Source: Cognatiyoonia sediminum (lineage in GTDB: Bacteria > Pseudomonadota > Alphaproteobacteria > Rhodobacterales > Rhodobacteraceae). From it: a DNA stretch of 64,000 nucleotides. The stretch spans positions 362,890-426,889 of the forward strand of contig NZ_FQXB01000002.1 of the NCBI RefSeq assembly GCF_900129845.1, given 5' to 3'. The notes below the pieces were generated by a model that had not been told where the DNA came from, did not search any database, and worked only from the letters and a program-made list of their open reading frames with translations. How positions within the stretch are numbered: position 1 is the stretch's first letter; every line of letters starts with the position of its first letter. Position numbers and translations under genes: made by a program. Below, piece by piece: positions 1 to 8,214 of the stretch.

Positions 1-249
1 CGAAACAGTCATGCGGCCCGACATACCGAGGTGGATCAGCAGGGTTTCATCGGTGCTCAGGTCCGCGAGGATATATTTGGATCGACGTCTGAGGCGCAGA
101 ATCTCCGCACCGGTCAACCGTTCGCTCATCTGTTCAGGAAACGGCCACCGCAGGTCAGGGCGATTGACGTCAGCCTGCACGATCACCTGCCCCTCCATCG
201 CGGGGGCGAGGCCAGTTCGGACAGTTTCGACTTCGGGTAGTTCTGGCAT
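1..249 (-). CDS. mutM: Formamidopyrimidine-DNA glycosylase, N-terminal part (runs off window)
   Basis: Base-excision repair glycosylase/AP lyase that removes oxidised purines such as 8-oxoguanine. Only the first 83 codons are present; the gene continues leftward out of the window. The start is certain because the protein begins [14 protein letters not shown], the family signature: after removal of Met, Pro2 is the Schiff-base nucleophile and Glu3 the catalytic acid. A basic RRRSKYIL stretch with the conserved Lys follows near residue 57. It is divergent from ubiE, an arrangement common in alphaproteobacteria; the 117 bp between them must hold both promoters. Zinc-finger C-terminus not visible. 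Confidence 0.95.
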   Translation of the reverse strand, partial: MPELPEVETVRTGLAPAMEGQVIVQADVNRPDLRWPFPEQMSERLTGAEILRLRRRSKYILADLSTDETLLIHLGMSGRMTVS

Positions 250-366
250 GGTCGCCTAAAGATATGACATTTCGGAGAAAAGCAAACAGACTGTGGCGGA
301 ATGACAATTTGTCCTTTGGGTTCAGAAGGTATAACTCAAGCCTGAAACGAAAAGCGACGTGCTGCC

Positions 367-1119
367 ATGGCTGACAAAACCCAATCAACCACCCATTTCG
401 GATTTGAAACCGTGCCAGAGGGCGAAAAGGCCGGTCGGGTGCAGGGTGTCTTTTCGTCTGTCGCGAATAAGTACGACATTATGAACGACGTGATGTCCGT
501 CGGCATCCACCGCATCTGGAAAGACGCGATGATGGATTGGCTCGCACCACGTCCGGGACAAAAGCTGTTGGATGTGGCCGGCGGGACGGGTGATATTTCC
601 TTCCGCTTTCTGAAACGCGCCGGGTCTGGCCATGCCATCGTTCTGGACCTGACCGAACCCATGTTGGTTGAGGGACGCCAGCGAGCAGAAGCCGCAAGCA
701 TGGCCGACAGCCTTGATTGGGTGGTTGGCGACGCGATGGCGCTGCCGTTTGAGGACAACACCTTTGACGTCTACACGATCAGCTTTGGCATTCGGAATGT
801 GACCCGCCCGCAAGAAGCGTTGAATGAAGCCTACCGTGTGTTGAAACCCGGCGGGCGTTTGATGGTTTTGGAGTTCAGCCAATTGCCGAACGACATGATG
901 CAAAAGGCCTATGACCTTTATTCGTTCAATGTGATCCCGCGTATGGGCAAGCTGATCGCCAATGATGCGGACAGCTATCAGTACCTTGTTGAATCTATCC
1001 GCAAGTTCCCTGATCAGGAAACCTTCCTTGGCATGGTGAAGACCGCTGGTTTTGAGAATGCGAAGTATCGCAACCTCTCTATGGGGATTGCCGCATTGCA
1101 TTCGGGATGGAAAATCTAA
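367..1119 (+). CDS. ubiE: Ubiquinone/menaquinone C-methyltransferase UbiE
   Basis: SAM-dependent C-methyltransferase of ubiquinone biosynthesis (2-polyprenyl-6-methoxy-1,4-benzoquinol methylation). 250 aa, the usual length. Seen: YDIMNDVMS near residues 36-44, the SAM-binding DVAGGTGD near 69-76, and the family GIRNV motif near 143. The start ATG at 367 gives the standard N-terminus. ubiB follows after 3 bp, so the two are one operon; ubiquinone is the electron carrier for both respiration and the photosynthetic reaction centre encoded later in the window. Confidence 0.95.
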   Translation: MADKTQSTTHFGFETVPEGEKAGRVQGVFSSVANKYDIMNDVMSVGIHRIWKDAMMDWLAPRPGQKLLDVAGGTGDISFRFLKRAGSGHAIVLDLTEPMLVEGRQRAEAASMADSLDWVVGDAMALPFEDNTFDVYTISFGIRNVTRPQEALNEAYRVLKPGGRLMVLEFSQLPNDMMQKAYDLYSFNVIPRMGKLIANDADSYQYLVESIRKFPDQETFLGMVKTAGFENAKYRNLSMGIAALHSGWKI

Positions 1120-1122
1120 GCG

Positions 1123-2655
1123 ATGCGCGGACCGCACAACATTATTCGCCTGATCCGAACGGGCGCAACGCTCGAACGCACGGGCGCGATGAACGTCGTA
1201 TTGGATGCCTTTGATGCGGGGCCACTGCTGCGTGTCACCTTCCGCACGATTGTTTGGCCATTCCAATGGCTCGGCTACAAAGGCGATGTCACCATGCCGC
1301 CGGCGACACGGGCGTTGACCGCGCTTGGACCAGCCTACATCAAGTTTGGTCAGGTGCTGTCGACTCGTCCTGATGTCGTCGGCGATGAACTCGCGGTACA
1401 GCTGCGTGTCTTGCAGGACAAACTGCCACCGTTCTCAATGAAAGAAGCAGAGCGCGAAGTGAAGCGCGAGCTTGGACAATCGGTTCAAGAGCTTTTCTCG
1501 TCCTTCTCAGAACCCGTTGCGGCTGCCTCGCTCGCCCAAGTGCATAAGGCGCATCTGGTTGAAAGTGGTGACGCAGTGGCCGTCAAGATTTTGCGCCCAG
1601 GGATCGAAAAGGCATTCCGCAAGGATATCGACGCCTTCTACTTCGCCGCCCGTGCGATTGAATTGCTGTCCCCCGCCTCGCGCCGCCTGCGTCCGATGGA
1701 TGTGATCGAGCATTTCGAAGGCGTCGTGATGGGGGAACTTGATCTGAGGTTGGAAAGCTCTGCGGCCTCTGAATTTGCGTCCAATACCGAAAAAGACGAA
1801 GGCTTTGACGTGCCGAATGTGCGCTGGCACCTCTCCGGCCGTCGCGTGATGACGCTCGATTGGGCCGAAGGTATCGGCATCGGGGATAATGATGCGTTGG
1901 ATGCGGCGGGTCATGATCGCCGCGCCCTCGCCGCGCGGGTTTTGCAAATGTTCCTTAACCACGCTTTGCGCGATGGGTATTTCCACGGGGATATGCATCA
2001 GGGCAATCTGAAGGTGGCCCAGAACGGCGACATCATCGCCTATGACTTCGGGATCATGGGGCGGATCGATGAATACACACGCAGAGTCTACGCCGAAATC
2101 CTGTTTGGATTTATCCGCAAAGATTATCAGCGCGTGGCAGAGGTGCATTTTGAAGCCGGTTATGTGCCATCAAACCAAGACGTCGATGAATTTGCTCGCG
2201 CGCTTCGTGCCGTGGGAGAGCCCATCTTTGGCATGGACGCGAGCCGGATTTCGATGGCGCGTTTGTTGTCGTATCTGTTCGAGGTGACCGAACGGTTCGG
2301 CATGGAAACGCGGACCGAGTTGATCTTGTTGCAGCGCACAATGGTCGTTGTTGAAGGTGTCGCGCGGTCGCTCGACCCGCATATGAACATTTGGCAGGTG
2401 TCACGCCCGACGGTCGAACGCTACATCACTGAAAGCATTGGCCCCAAAGCGTTGCTTAAAGACCTTGGGAAAACCGTGATGATCCTGTCGCGGTTTGGCC
2501 CGCAATTGCCAGCCATGGCAGAGGCCGCTTTGATCCGCGCGAACAATCCACCGCCACCGCCAAAGCCGCAGCGACGTAAAGCGCGTGCAGCGTGGTTTGC
2601 CTTAGGTGCGGTGGTCTCAGCAGCCGCCGTTCTGGGAATTCAGCAATTGGTCTAA
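1123..2655 (+). CDS. ubiB: UbiB/AarF atypical kinase family protein
   Basis: ABC1/UbiB-family protein kinase-like ATPase needed for ubiquinone biosynthesis, thought to extract or position the lipid intermediates. 510 aa, full length. Seen: KFGQ motif near 74-77, Ala-rich nucleotide loop AAASLAQVHKA near 133-143, VAVKILRPG with the Lys, a catalytic YFHGDMHQGNL segment, a DFG motif, and a Pro/Arg-rich linker before a C-terminal hydrophobic helix expected to sit in the inner membrane. Its stop overlaps by 4 bp the stop of the convergent FkbM gene. Confidence 0.93.
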   Translation: MRGPHNIIRLIRTGATLERTGAMNVVLDAFDAGPLLRVTFRTIVWPFQWLGYKGDVTMPPATRALTALGPAYIKFGQVLSTRPDVVGDELAVQLRVLQDKLPPFSMKEAEREVKRELGQSVQELFSSFSEPVAAASLAQVHKAHLVESGDAVAVKILRPGIEKAFRKDIDAFYFAARAIELLSPASRRLRPMDVIEHFEGVVMGELDLRLESSAASEFASNTEKDEGFDVPNVRWHLSGRRVMTLDWAEGIGIGDNDALDAAGHDRRALAARVLQMFLNHALRDGYFHGDMHQGNLKVAQNGDIIAYDFGIMGRIDEYTRRVYAEILFGFIRKDYQRVAEVHFEAGYVPSNQDVDEFARALRAVGEPIFGMDASRISMARLLSYLFEVTERFGMETRTELILLQRTMVVVEGVARSLDPHMNIWQVSRPTVERYITESIGPKALLKDLGKTVMILSRFGPQLPAMAEAALIRANNPPPPPKPQRRKARAAWFALGAVVSAAAVLGIQQLV

Positions 2656-3443
2656 GCCGAAACCGGCAAAAGGCTTTGGTGGGCGTATACCTCATCCGGC
2701 CCACAAAATTCGATCAAGCGGTAGCCCTTAGACAGCATCAGCTTCCCAAGCTCGGAAGATCCATTGTTGTTTTCTATCGACCAGGTTTTGACCTCATGAT
2801 CCTCAAATGGAAAACTCATGAGAACATCCATCTCTCCGCCTTCGATGTCGAGAGAAATGAAATCGGGATGCTCGATGCCAACTTCCTTCAGGATCGCCGC
2901 CAAAGGCTTTGTCTCCACCTTTGAGATGCTTTCCTTGTGGCGCTGATCAGAGCGCACGCGAGACAACAGTTTGGTATCGTAAGAACTGACCAACCCGCTC
3001 ATTTGTGTAAAGCCAGACTCGACCGTCAGAAACTCCGCCTCCCCCGCGTCGGCCGACACAGCGTAGGGCAAACACGGGCATTGCCGCGCCGCTTTGGCCT
3101 TGGTGCGATGCAGCTCAACGGGTTCAACTAGAACACCCTTCCACCCGCGCCATTTTTCAAAGAACAGTGAGTTCGATCCGGTCACGCCGTCATAACCGCC
3201 GACATCGATAAACGTGCCGCCAATCTTGCCTTTGAAGATGTGATCAACAACGCGATCCTGACCGGCTTGGCTGGCGAATGGGCGAGCGGGGGAGAGCATA
3301 CCCCCGATCTCATGCAGTGACTGAACAATCTGCGCGCGGGCACGGGTTTTCGTTGATCCGAGCGCTTCATTCAGCTCCTTTTGGGCTTTGAGCAGTTCCT
3401 CACGCGCCGATTTGATACGATCTTGCGGTGTCATGGTAGACAA
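2652..3443 (-). CDS. FkbM-family SAM-dependent methyltransferase
   Basis: 263 aa. The segment FIDVGGYDGVTGSNS and, about 110 residues later, DFISLDIEGGEMDVL are the SAM-binding and core motifs of the FkbM methyltransferase fold (O-methylation of sugars or polyketides in known members). The N-terminal 40 residues are a charged helix rich in Lys/Glu/Ala. It is the last gene of a leftward trio; its start overlaps the end of the DUF6165-like gene by 13 bp. With a glycosyltransferase-like TPR protein upstream, methylation of a surface glycan or glycosylated protein is a reasonable inference; the substrate is unknown. Confidence 0.8.
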   Translation of the reverse strand: MSTMTPQDRIKSAREELLKAQKELNEALGSTKTRARAQIVQSLHEIGGMLSPARPFASQAGQDRVVDHIFKGKIGGTFIDVGGYDGVTGSNSLFFEKWRGWKGVLVEPVELHRTKAKAARQCPCLPYAVSADAGEAEFLTVESGFTQMSGLVSSYDTKLLSRVRSDQRHKESISKVETKPLAAILKEVGIEHPDFISLDIEGGEMDVLMSFPFEDHEVKTWSIENNNGSSELGKLMLSKGYRLIEFCGPDEVYAHQSLLPVSA

Positions 3444-3826
3444 GATGTGTAGGATTTTTCTTCAACCAGAGTCGATCCAAGCAGCGTGTTGATCTGCTTT
3501 TTCAACTCAGCCCGTCGATCGTTTGTCACGTAAACCGCCCGCGCCAAGGCGATGAACGCAGCGCCGAAGTCTTTTTGATCTTCGAACTTTCTGATGTCTT
3601 CTTCGATCGTCCATAAATCCACATTCACTTCATAAAGTTCAGCCCAGAGCGTGGATAGCGTTTCATCTGTTGGCAAAACGTCGTCAGCAATCAATTGCAG
3701 CCTGCGCTGTTCAAACCGGACGTTTTCCAGTTTGCTTGGGTCCGTCAACTTTTCAGATTTGATCCGAAGGATGGTCAGCTTATCGATCAACTCTCCGGGT
3801 GAGATGGGGATCAAGATTTCATCCAT
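3431..3826 (-). CDS. Small DUF6165-like protein
   Basis: 131 aa, no signal peptide or membrane segment. The protein begins MDEILIPISPGELIDKLTIL and is rich in charged helical segments, with alternating hydrophobic positions suggesting an antiparallel helical bundle. I recall this pattern as the uncharacterised DUF6165 family, often found beside TPR/glycosyltransferase and FkbM genes; the name rests on memory and not on a search. Overlaps both neighbours (8 bp with the TPR gene, 13 bp with FkbM), so translation of the three is probably coupled. Function unknown. Confidence 0.6.
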   Translation of the reverse strand: MDEILIPISPGELIDKLTILRIKSEKLTDPSKLENVRFEQRRLQLIADDVLPTDETLSTLWAELYEVNVDLWTIEEDIRKFEDQKDFGAAFIALARAVYVTNDRRAELKKQINTLLGSTLVEEKSYTSCLP

Positions 3827-5210
3827 GTCGCGCGGCCAATTCTGTGGTCAAAGCAGTGCGGACTTTCGCAAATACTCCTGCCCAATCTTGCGGTTGATCT
3901 TGTCTGAACAGCCGGACTGACGGATACCAATCGGTTGCATCGCATGAATGTCTCCACACCCAAAACGGATCCCAATGCAGCAGGACCCACGTCGGTACGC
4001 CGAGCGAGCCTGCGATATGCGCGGTGGCTGTGTCAGATGTGATCACAAGGTCCATTTGCATCATGGTTGCTGCGCAATCCCCGAAATGCCGATCATCGCT
4101 GGCTGCATCGACGATCAGGCCAGAAAGCCCTGCGTCTTCAAAAGCACGCATGCCTTTGCCCTTATAGAGGGAAAAAAGTTGAACATTCGGCAGTGCGGCG
4201 AGCGTGGTGAATTCCATCGGTTGAAAGGATCGGAAAGCGTTTCCTTTGTAGGTCTCCGAGCCGGACCATACGACACCAATTCTGAACATTTCGTCAAACG
4301 GAGCGACCCTTTCACGCGCACGCTGACGCGACGTATCCGGCACCGTGAGCCGCGTTGGATCGGGCCAATCGTCGGAAGATCGGAAATGATAGAGGGCCAG
4401 ATCGATCAGGTTCACCCAATAATCGCCGACGATGTTTTCAGGCACGAAAAGAACCACTTCGTCAGCGTCTTCAAGCTCCGCGAAGAGAGGAAGAACCGGC
4501 GCCTCAGCGCAAACGCGCACCGTCGCGCCGAGGTCTTTTAGGATCAGGAGGAACCGCATGTAAAACACCGCGTCACCGAACCCTTGTTCTGGCAAAACAA
4601 CAACAGTCTTACCGTCCAAAGGCTGGCCGGACCATTCCGGTATTTCCAAATTGCGAGGGGTCAGTTCACCCGCAGTCCAGCGCGCCCGATAGGCCTCAAA
4701 TCCGGAAACGTGATCGCCTGCTCCCAAGCAAGCAAAGGCAAGCTGCATATTGAGTTCAGGATCGTCGGGATATTTCTTTAGGGCGTCTTTCAGGTGAGCG
4801 ATTGCGGCGTCATAAGCCCCTTTGCCGCGATGGCATCGACCAATCATCGCAAGCTGGTTTAGATGGTCTGGGTCTTTCGCAAGCAGCGCAGTTCTTAGAG
4901 AAATCGATCCATCATAATCGCCAAGGTCGGACAAGATGTTCGCAAGGTTGGTTCGAACGCCTTTGTCGTCGGGGTCGATGTGATAGGCTTTTCGCTGGAG
5001 TTCGAGCGCAACATGGTGACGACCCAGCGAACGGTTCAGCACGCCAAGATTGGACAATGCGCCTGCATCGGTATGGTGTGTCGCGAGATGTGCGGCATAG
5101 AATTTCTGGGCACGTTGCAAATCGCCTGCACGATGCGCTTCGATGGCGCGTCGTTTGAGCGACTTATTTTCCGTATTTTGTGCCAAGGTTTGCCCTACCC
5201 TGCTTCTCAA
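3819..5210 (-). CDS. TPR protein with C-terminal glycosyltransferase (GT9/GT41-like) domain
   Basis: 463 aa. Residues ~15-150 are tandem tetratricopeptide repeats (repeated A-x-L-x-N-L-G and PDD patterns). Residues ~190-460 resemble nucleotide-sugar glycosyltransferases of the heptosyltransferase/OGT type: VLPEQGFGDAVFYMRFL starts the domain and DTATAHIAGSLGVPTWVLL near 395 is the conserved acceptor-site loop. Such fusions are found in protein O-glycosylation and surface-polysaccharide loci. First gene of the operon with the DUF6165-like and FkbM genes. Whether it is catalytically active cannot be told from sequence alone. Confidence 0.75.
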   Translation of the reverse strand: MRSRVGQTLAQNTENKSLKRRAIEAHRAGDLQRAQKFYAAHLATHHTDAGALSNLGVLNRSLGRHHVALELQRKAYHIDPDDKGVRTNLANILSDLGDYDGSISLRTALLAKDPDHLNQLAMIGRCHRGKGAYDAAIAHLKDALKKYPDDPELNMQLAFACLGAGDHVSGFEAYRARWTAGELTPRNLEIPEWSGQPLDGKTVVVLPEQGFGDAVFYMRFLLILKDLGATVRVCAEAPVLPLFAELEDADEVVLFVPENIVGDYWVNLIDLALYHFRSSDDWPDPTRLTVPDTSRQRARERVAPFDEMFRIGVVWSGSETYKGNAFRSFQPMEFTTLAALPNVQLFSLYKGKGMRAFEDAGLSGLIVDAASDDRHFGDCAATMMQMDLVITSDTATAHIAGSLGVPTWVLLHWDPFWVWRHSCDATDWYPSVRLFRQDQPQDWAGVFAKVRTALTTELAARHG

Positions 5211-5289
5211 TCTCAGCGTTTAACGAATTAAAACGCAAAGCGTCAGATTGTCAGAGCATTAATGGCAAACCTTGGCGAAGGCGTTCGCC

Positions 5290-6348
5290 TTAGATCGCGA
5301 CTGGGGTGTTTTTGCCACCATCTTCATCAGACGCCACAGCAGCGTCCAAAGCAGTTTGAAGAACAGCGCCACGGTCGAAATCCGGCAAGCCTGGGACGCC
5401 CGACCGGATCGCTTCGATGAACCGGCGGTAGTTGGTTTTGACTTCGGGCGTATCGACCTCTTGCCAATTTGCCGATTGCAGGTCGGGTTCCAGACAGGCA
5501 TAAAGCTTGCTCGTCTCCCCCTCAAACCGCACGTCTAGGCCACCCTTCGTTCCGAAAATTCTAAGCCGCAGGTCATTGATGTGACCTGACGCAAAGCGAG
5601 AGGCATGGACGACACCAGCAGCACCGTTGGTCAGGGCGAGGTGCATGTTGAAGCTGTCATTGGCATCCAGCGGGTATTCCCCGATCTGATCCCCCTCAGC
5701 CTTGTGGAAAGTCGTCAGGCGGCAAGACACATCGGTCGGGTTAGCGCCCGCGACCATTGTGGCGAAGTCGAGAATATGAACTCCAACGTCGCCAAGCACA
5801 CCAAGCGACCCATGTTTCTGAGACAGACGCCACAGCCATTGGCTTTCGCTGCGCCAATCGCCCCAAAGCGGTTGAGTCAGCCAGCTTTGAAGGTAGGACG
5901 CCTCAAAATGTCGAACTTCGCCAATGTCGCCATTCGCAACCATGGTCGCGGCGTGCATCACGGCAGGGACGTTGCGATAGGTCAGGTTGACCATATTAAT
6001 CACGCCCGCCTCTTTCGCGGCGGCGGCCATTTCCTTGGCGTCGGTTTCATTCGCCGCCAAAGGCTTTTCGCACAACACGTGCTTCCCGGCGGCAAGCAAA
6101 GGAAGTGTTGTTGGATGGTGCACGGCGTCCGGTGTCACGTTTGAAACGGCATCAAATTCGCCCCAATCCAAAGCCTCTTGCAAGCTGGCAAAGCCGTTTG
6201 GAATGCTGTGCTTTGCCATGAACTCTTCAAGGCGCTTCGGGTCCGTATCGACACCCGCAACAACGGTGACATCCGGCATTTGCGCATAGGCTTCGACATG
6301 GGCGTTTGCCATGCCGCCAGTACCCAAGATGAGAAGGCGAATGGTCAA
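5290..6348 (-). CDS. Gfo/Idh/MocA-family NAD(P)-dependent oxidoreductase
   Basis: 352 aa. N-terminal Rossmann fold with LGTGGMANAHVEAYAQ and the family EKPLA motif (CEKPLAANETDA, near residue 92), followed by the alpha/beta C-terminal substrate domain. Members oxidise sugars, inositols or related polyols. It overlaps the upstream ThuA gene by 4 bp (ATGA), and this pairing is a recurrent carbohydrate-catabolism module. No transporter is adjacent, so the substrate cannot be proposed. Likely controlled through the operator-like palindrome upstream of ThuA. Confidence 0.85.
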   Translation of the reverse strand: MTIRLLILGTGGMANAHVEAYAQMPDVTVVAGVDTDPKRLEEFMAKHSIPNGFASLQEALDWGEFDAVSNVTPDAVHHPTTLPLLAAGKHVLCEKPLAANETDAKEMAAAAKEAGVINMVNLTYRNVPAVMHAATMVANGDIGEVRHFEASYLQSWLTQPLWGDWRSESQWLWRLSQKHGSLGVLGDVGVHILDFATMVAGANPTDVSCRLTTFHKAEGDQIGEYPLDANDSFNMHLALTNGAAGVVHASRFASGHINDLRLRIFGTKGGLDVRFEGETSKLYACLEPDLQSANWQEVDTPEVKTNYRRFIEAIRSGVPGLPDFDRGAVLQTALDAAVASDEDGGKNTPVAI

Positions 6349-7130
6349 CGGTATCCCTCCTCGCCGTCTTTGTGCAAACGTGGCCCGCGTTCTTCGATCG
6401 GCTCTAAAGCCTGTTCAACAGGAACATTCGGCGCATCGTTCACGCCAACCACGCGCGGTGCTGGGTTGTAGGCCCAAGCAACGGCATTGCGCAGAACGGT
6501 TTGGACGTTTTGGTCGTAGTATGTCGGATAGGTTTCGTGGCCGGGGCGGAAGTAGAACACGTTCCCCGCGCCACGCTTATAGGTCAGGCCAGAACGGAAA
6601 ACCTCTCCACCTTGGAACCAGCTGATGAACACCGTTTCCAGCGGCTCAGGCACGCCAAAGGGCTCGCCATACATCTCTTCATTTTCCAGCTCGAAATGAT
6701 CCGGCAGGCCAGCCGCGATGGGGTGGTTGCGCGACGTGACCCAAAGTCGTTCCCGTTCGCCCGCTTCGCGCCAAGTCAAGTTGCAGGGCGTGCCCATCAA
6801 GCGTTTAAATATCTTAGCGAAGTGGGCCGAGTGCAAAAGGATCAGACCCATGCCTGCATTCACGTGATCGGCGACGCGTTCAACAACCTCATCCGACACA
6901 TCCCCGTGTGCGGCATGGCCCCACCACAAAAGCACGTCGGTTTCTGCCAAACGCGTGTCTGGCAGGCCATGCTCGTCCTCTTGCAACGTCGCTGTTGTCG
7001 CAGAAAAGCGGTCGTCCGCATTCAAAGCATCGGCGATGCAGCCGTGCATGCCGTTTGGATAAAGATCAGAGACGATTTTGTTCGTCTGTTCATGGACGTT
7101 TTCGCCCCAAACAATGGTTCTGATTGCCAT
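6345..7130 (-). CDS. ThuA-like (trehalose-utilisation) domain protein
   Basis: 261 aa from the ATG at 7130 (MAIRTIVWGEN), chosen over an in-frame start 63 bp upstream because the conserved domain begins here and the upstream extension falls in the promoter palindrome region. The protein has the class I glutamine-amidotransferase-like fold of ThuA: TDVLLWWGHAAHGDV followed by GLILLHSAHFAKIFKRLMG. ThuA of Sinorhizobium acts in conversion of trehalose-type disaccharides to 3-keto forms; paired with a Gfo/Idh dehydrogenase this suggests keto-sugar metabolism. Inference only for the substrate. Confidence 0.85.
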   Translation of the reverse strand: MAIRTIVWGENVHEQTNKIVSDLYPNGMHGCIADALNADDRFSATTATLQEDEHGLPDTRLAETDVLLWWGHAAHGDVSDEVVERVADHVNAGMGLILLHSAHFAKIFKRLMGTPCNLTWREAGERERLWVTSRNHPIAAGLPDHFELENEEMYGEPFGVPEPLETVFISWFQGGEVFRSGLTYKRGAGNVFYFRPGHETYPTYYDQNVQTVLRNAVAWAYNPAPRVVGVNDAPNVPVEQALEPIEERGPRLHKDGEEGYR

Positions 7131-7221
7131 TGGTTCAAACCTATTCAAAGTTGATTCGCTCGGGACGTTGGCGTTCCAAACTTTCCAAAGCAAACCCTAA
7201 ATACACCTTTCGCAAAGTTTT

Positions 7222-7237
7222 TCCAAAGCGCTTTGGA
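7222..7237. promoter_or_regulatory. 16-bp perfect palindrome, LacI-family type operator
   Basis: The sequence tccaaagcgctttgga reads the same on both strands. Its AAAGCGCTTT core with a central CG is typical of LacI/GalR-family operators. It lies 92 bp upstream of the ThuA start and 68 bp upstream of bchG, so it is placed to control the ThuA-oxidoreductase operon; no regulator gene of this family is in the window. Confidence 0.6.
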
Positions 7238-7249
7238 TAAATGACGTTT

Positions 7250-7267
7250 TGTAAATCAATGTTTACA
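7250..7267. promoter_or_regulatory. PpsR/CrtJ box (bchG promoter, distal)
   Basis: tgtaaatcaatgtttaca is an exact TGT-N12-ACA site, the recognition sequence of the aerobic photosynthesis repressor PpsR/CrtJ. It lies 37 bp upstream of the bchG start. A second exact site follows after 17 bp. Confidence 0.8.
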
Positions 7268-7284
7268 CTTGCCGACTCTACATA

Positions 7285-7302
7285 TGTCAATTTAAACTTA
7301 CA
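7285..7302. promoter_or_regulatory. PpsR/CrtJ box (bchG promoter, proximal)
   Basis: tgtcaatttaaacttaca is a second exact TGT-N12-ACA site ending 2 bp before the bchG ATG. Together with the upstream site it should allow cooperative PpsR binding across the bchG promoter and translation start. Confidence 0.75.
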
Positions 7303-7304
7303 AA

Positions 7305-8213
7305 ATGTCGATAGCCTCAGACATCCCACCGATTGAGCGACGTTGGCCCGAACCAAGGGCGGCGTTGACGCTGATCAAACCGATTACTTGGTTCCCGCCG
7401 ATGTGGGCGTTCCTCTGTGGCGCTGTGTCGTCCGGTGCTTCTCTGATCGAGGGTATTTGGATGGTTGCGTTAGGGATAATCCTTGCAGGACCAATCGTTT
7501 GTGGGATGAGTCAAGCGGCCAATGATTGGTGCGACCGGCACGTTGATGCAATCAACGAACCGCATCGTCCAATCCCTTCGGGCCGTATTCCAGGCCGATG
7601 GGGGCTTTGGATCGCTTTAGCAATGTCCGTGCTGTCCTTAGTCGTCGGCTGGCAACTCGGCACATGGGGGTTCGTGGCGACCGTCGCTGCAGTGGCTGCG
7701 GCCTGGGCCTATTCCGCGGAACCGGTGCGCCTGAAAAGATCCGGATGGTGGGGGCCGGGTCTGGTCGGGATCAGCTATGAAACCTTGCCGTGGATCACGG
7801 GGGCGGCAGTTTTGTCGACCGGAGCGCCATCGACCGAAATTTTGGCAATAGCCTTGCTCTATGGCCTTGGGGCGCATGGCATTATGACGCTGAATGACTT
7901 CAAGGCGTTGGAAGGCGATCGTCAGATGGGCGTCGCCTCGCTCCCTGTCGCTTTGGGGCCGGAACGCGCAGCAAAATTGGCCTGTTGGATCATGGCCGTG
8001 CCGCAGCTGATCGTGATCACGCTGCTGACCCTCTGGGATAAGCCGTTTCATGCCGCAGGGGTCGGAGTCGTTCTTTTGGCGCAACTGGCCGCGATGCGCG
8101 TGATGCTACGTGACCCGAAAGCCAAAGCACCTTGGTACAACGGCACCGGCGTCGTTCTTTATATCAGCGGCATGATGATCGCCGCTTTCGCCCTGCGCGG
8201 GATAGGAGGCTGA
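7305..8213 (+). CDS. bchG: Bacteriochlorophyll synthase BchG
   Basis: Inner-membrane UbiA-family prenyltransferase that esterifies bacteriochlorophyllide a with geranylgeranyl (or phytyl) diphosphate. 302 aa. Seen: the prenyl-diphosphate/Mg motif NDWCDRHVD at 73-81, a second acidic motif DFKALEGDRQMG near 195, and about eight hydrophobic helices. It heads the rightward operon bchG-MFS-bchP-idi, with only 1 bp before the next gene. Two PpsR boxes precede it. Close relatives in the same superfamily make ubiquinone or haem a, but the motif context and neighbours support BchG. Confidence 0.95.
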   Translation: MSIASDIPPIERRWPEPRAALTLIKPITWFPPMWAFLCGAVSSGASLIEGIWMVALGIILAGPIVCGMSQAANDWCDRHVDAINEPHRPIPSGRIPGRWGLWIALAMSVLSLVVGWQLGTWGFVATVAAVAAAWAYSAEPVRLKRSGWWGPGLVGISYETLPWITGAAVLSTGAPSTEILAIALLYGLGAHGIMTLNDFKALEGDRQMGVASLPVALGPERAAKLACWIMAVPQLIVITLLTLWDKPFHAAGVGVVLLAQLAAMRVMLRDPKAKAPWYNGTGVVLYISGMMIAAFALRGIGG

Positions 8214-8214
8214 C

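Noticed and set aside
385..1266. Long open frame opposite ubiE
   Set aside because: Covers the conserved ubiE and ubiB start; no motif of its own.
7131..7193. Longer ThuA start at 7193
   Set aside because: The added 21 residues do not match the family and ATG 7130 begins the conserved MAIRTIVWGEN.
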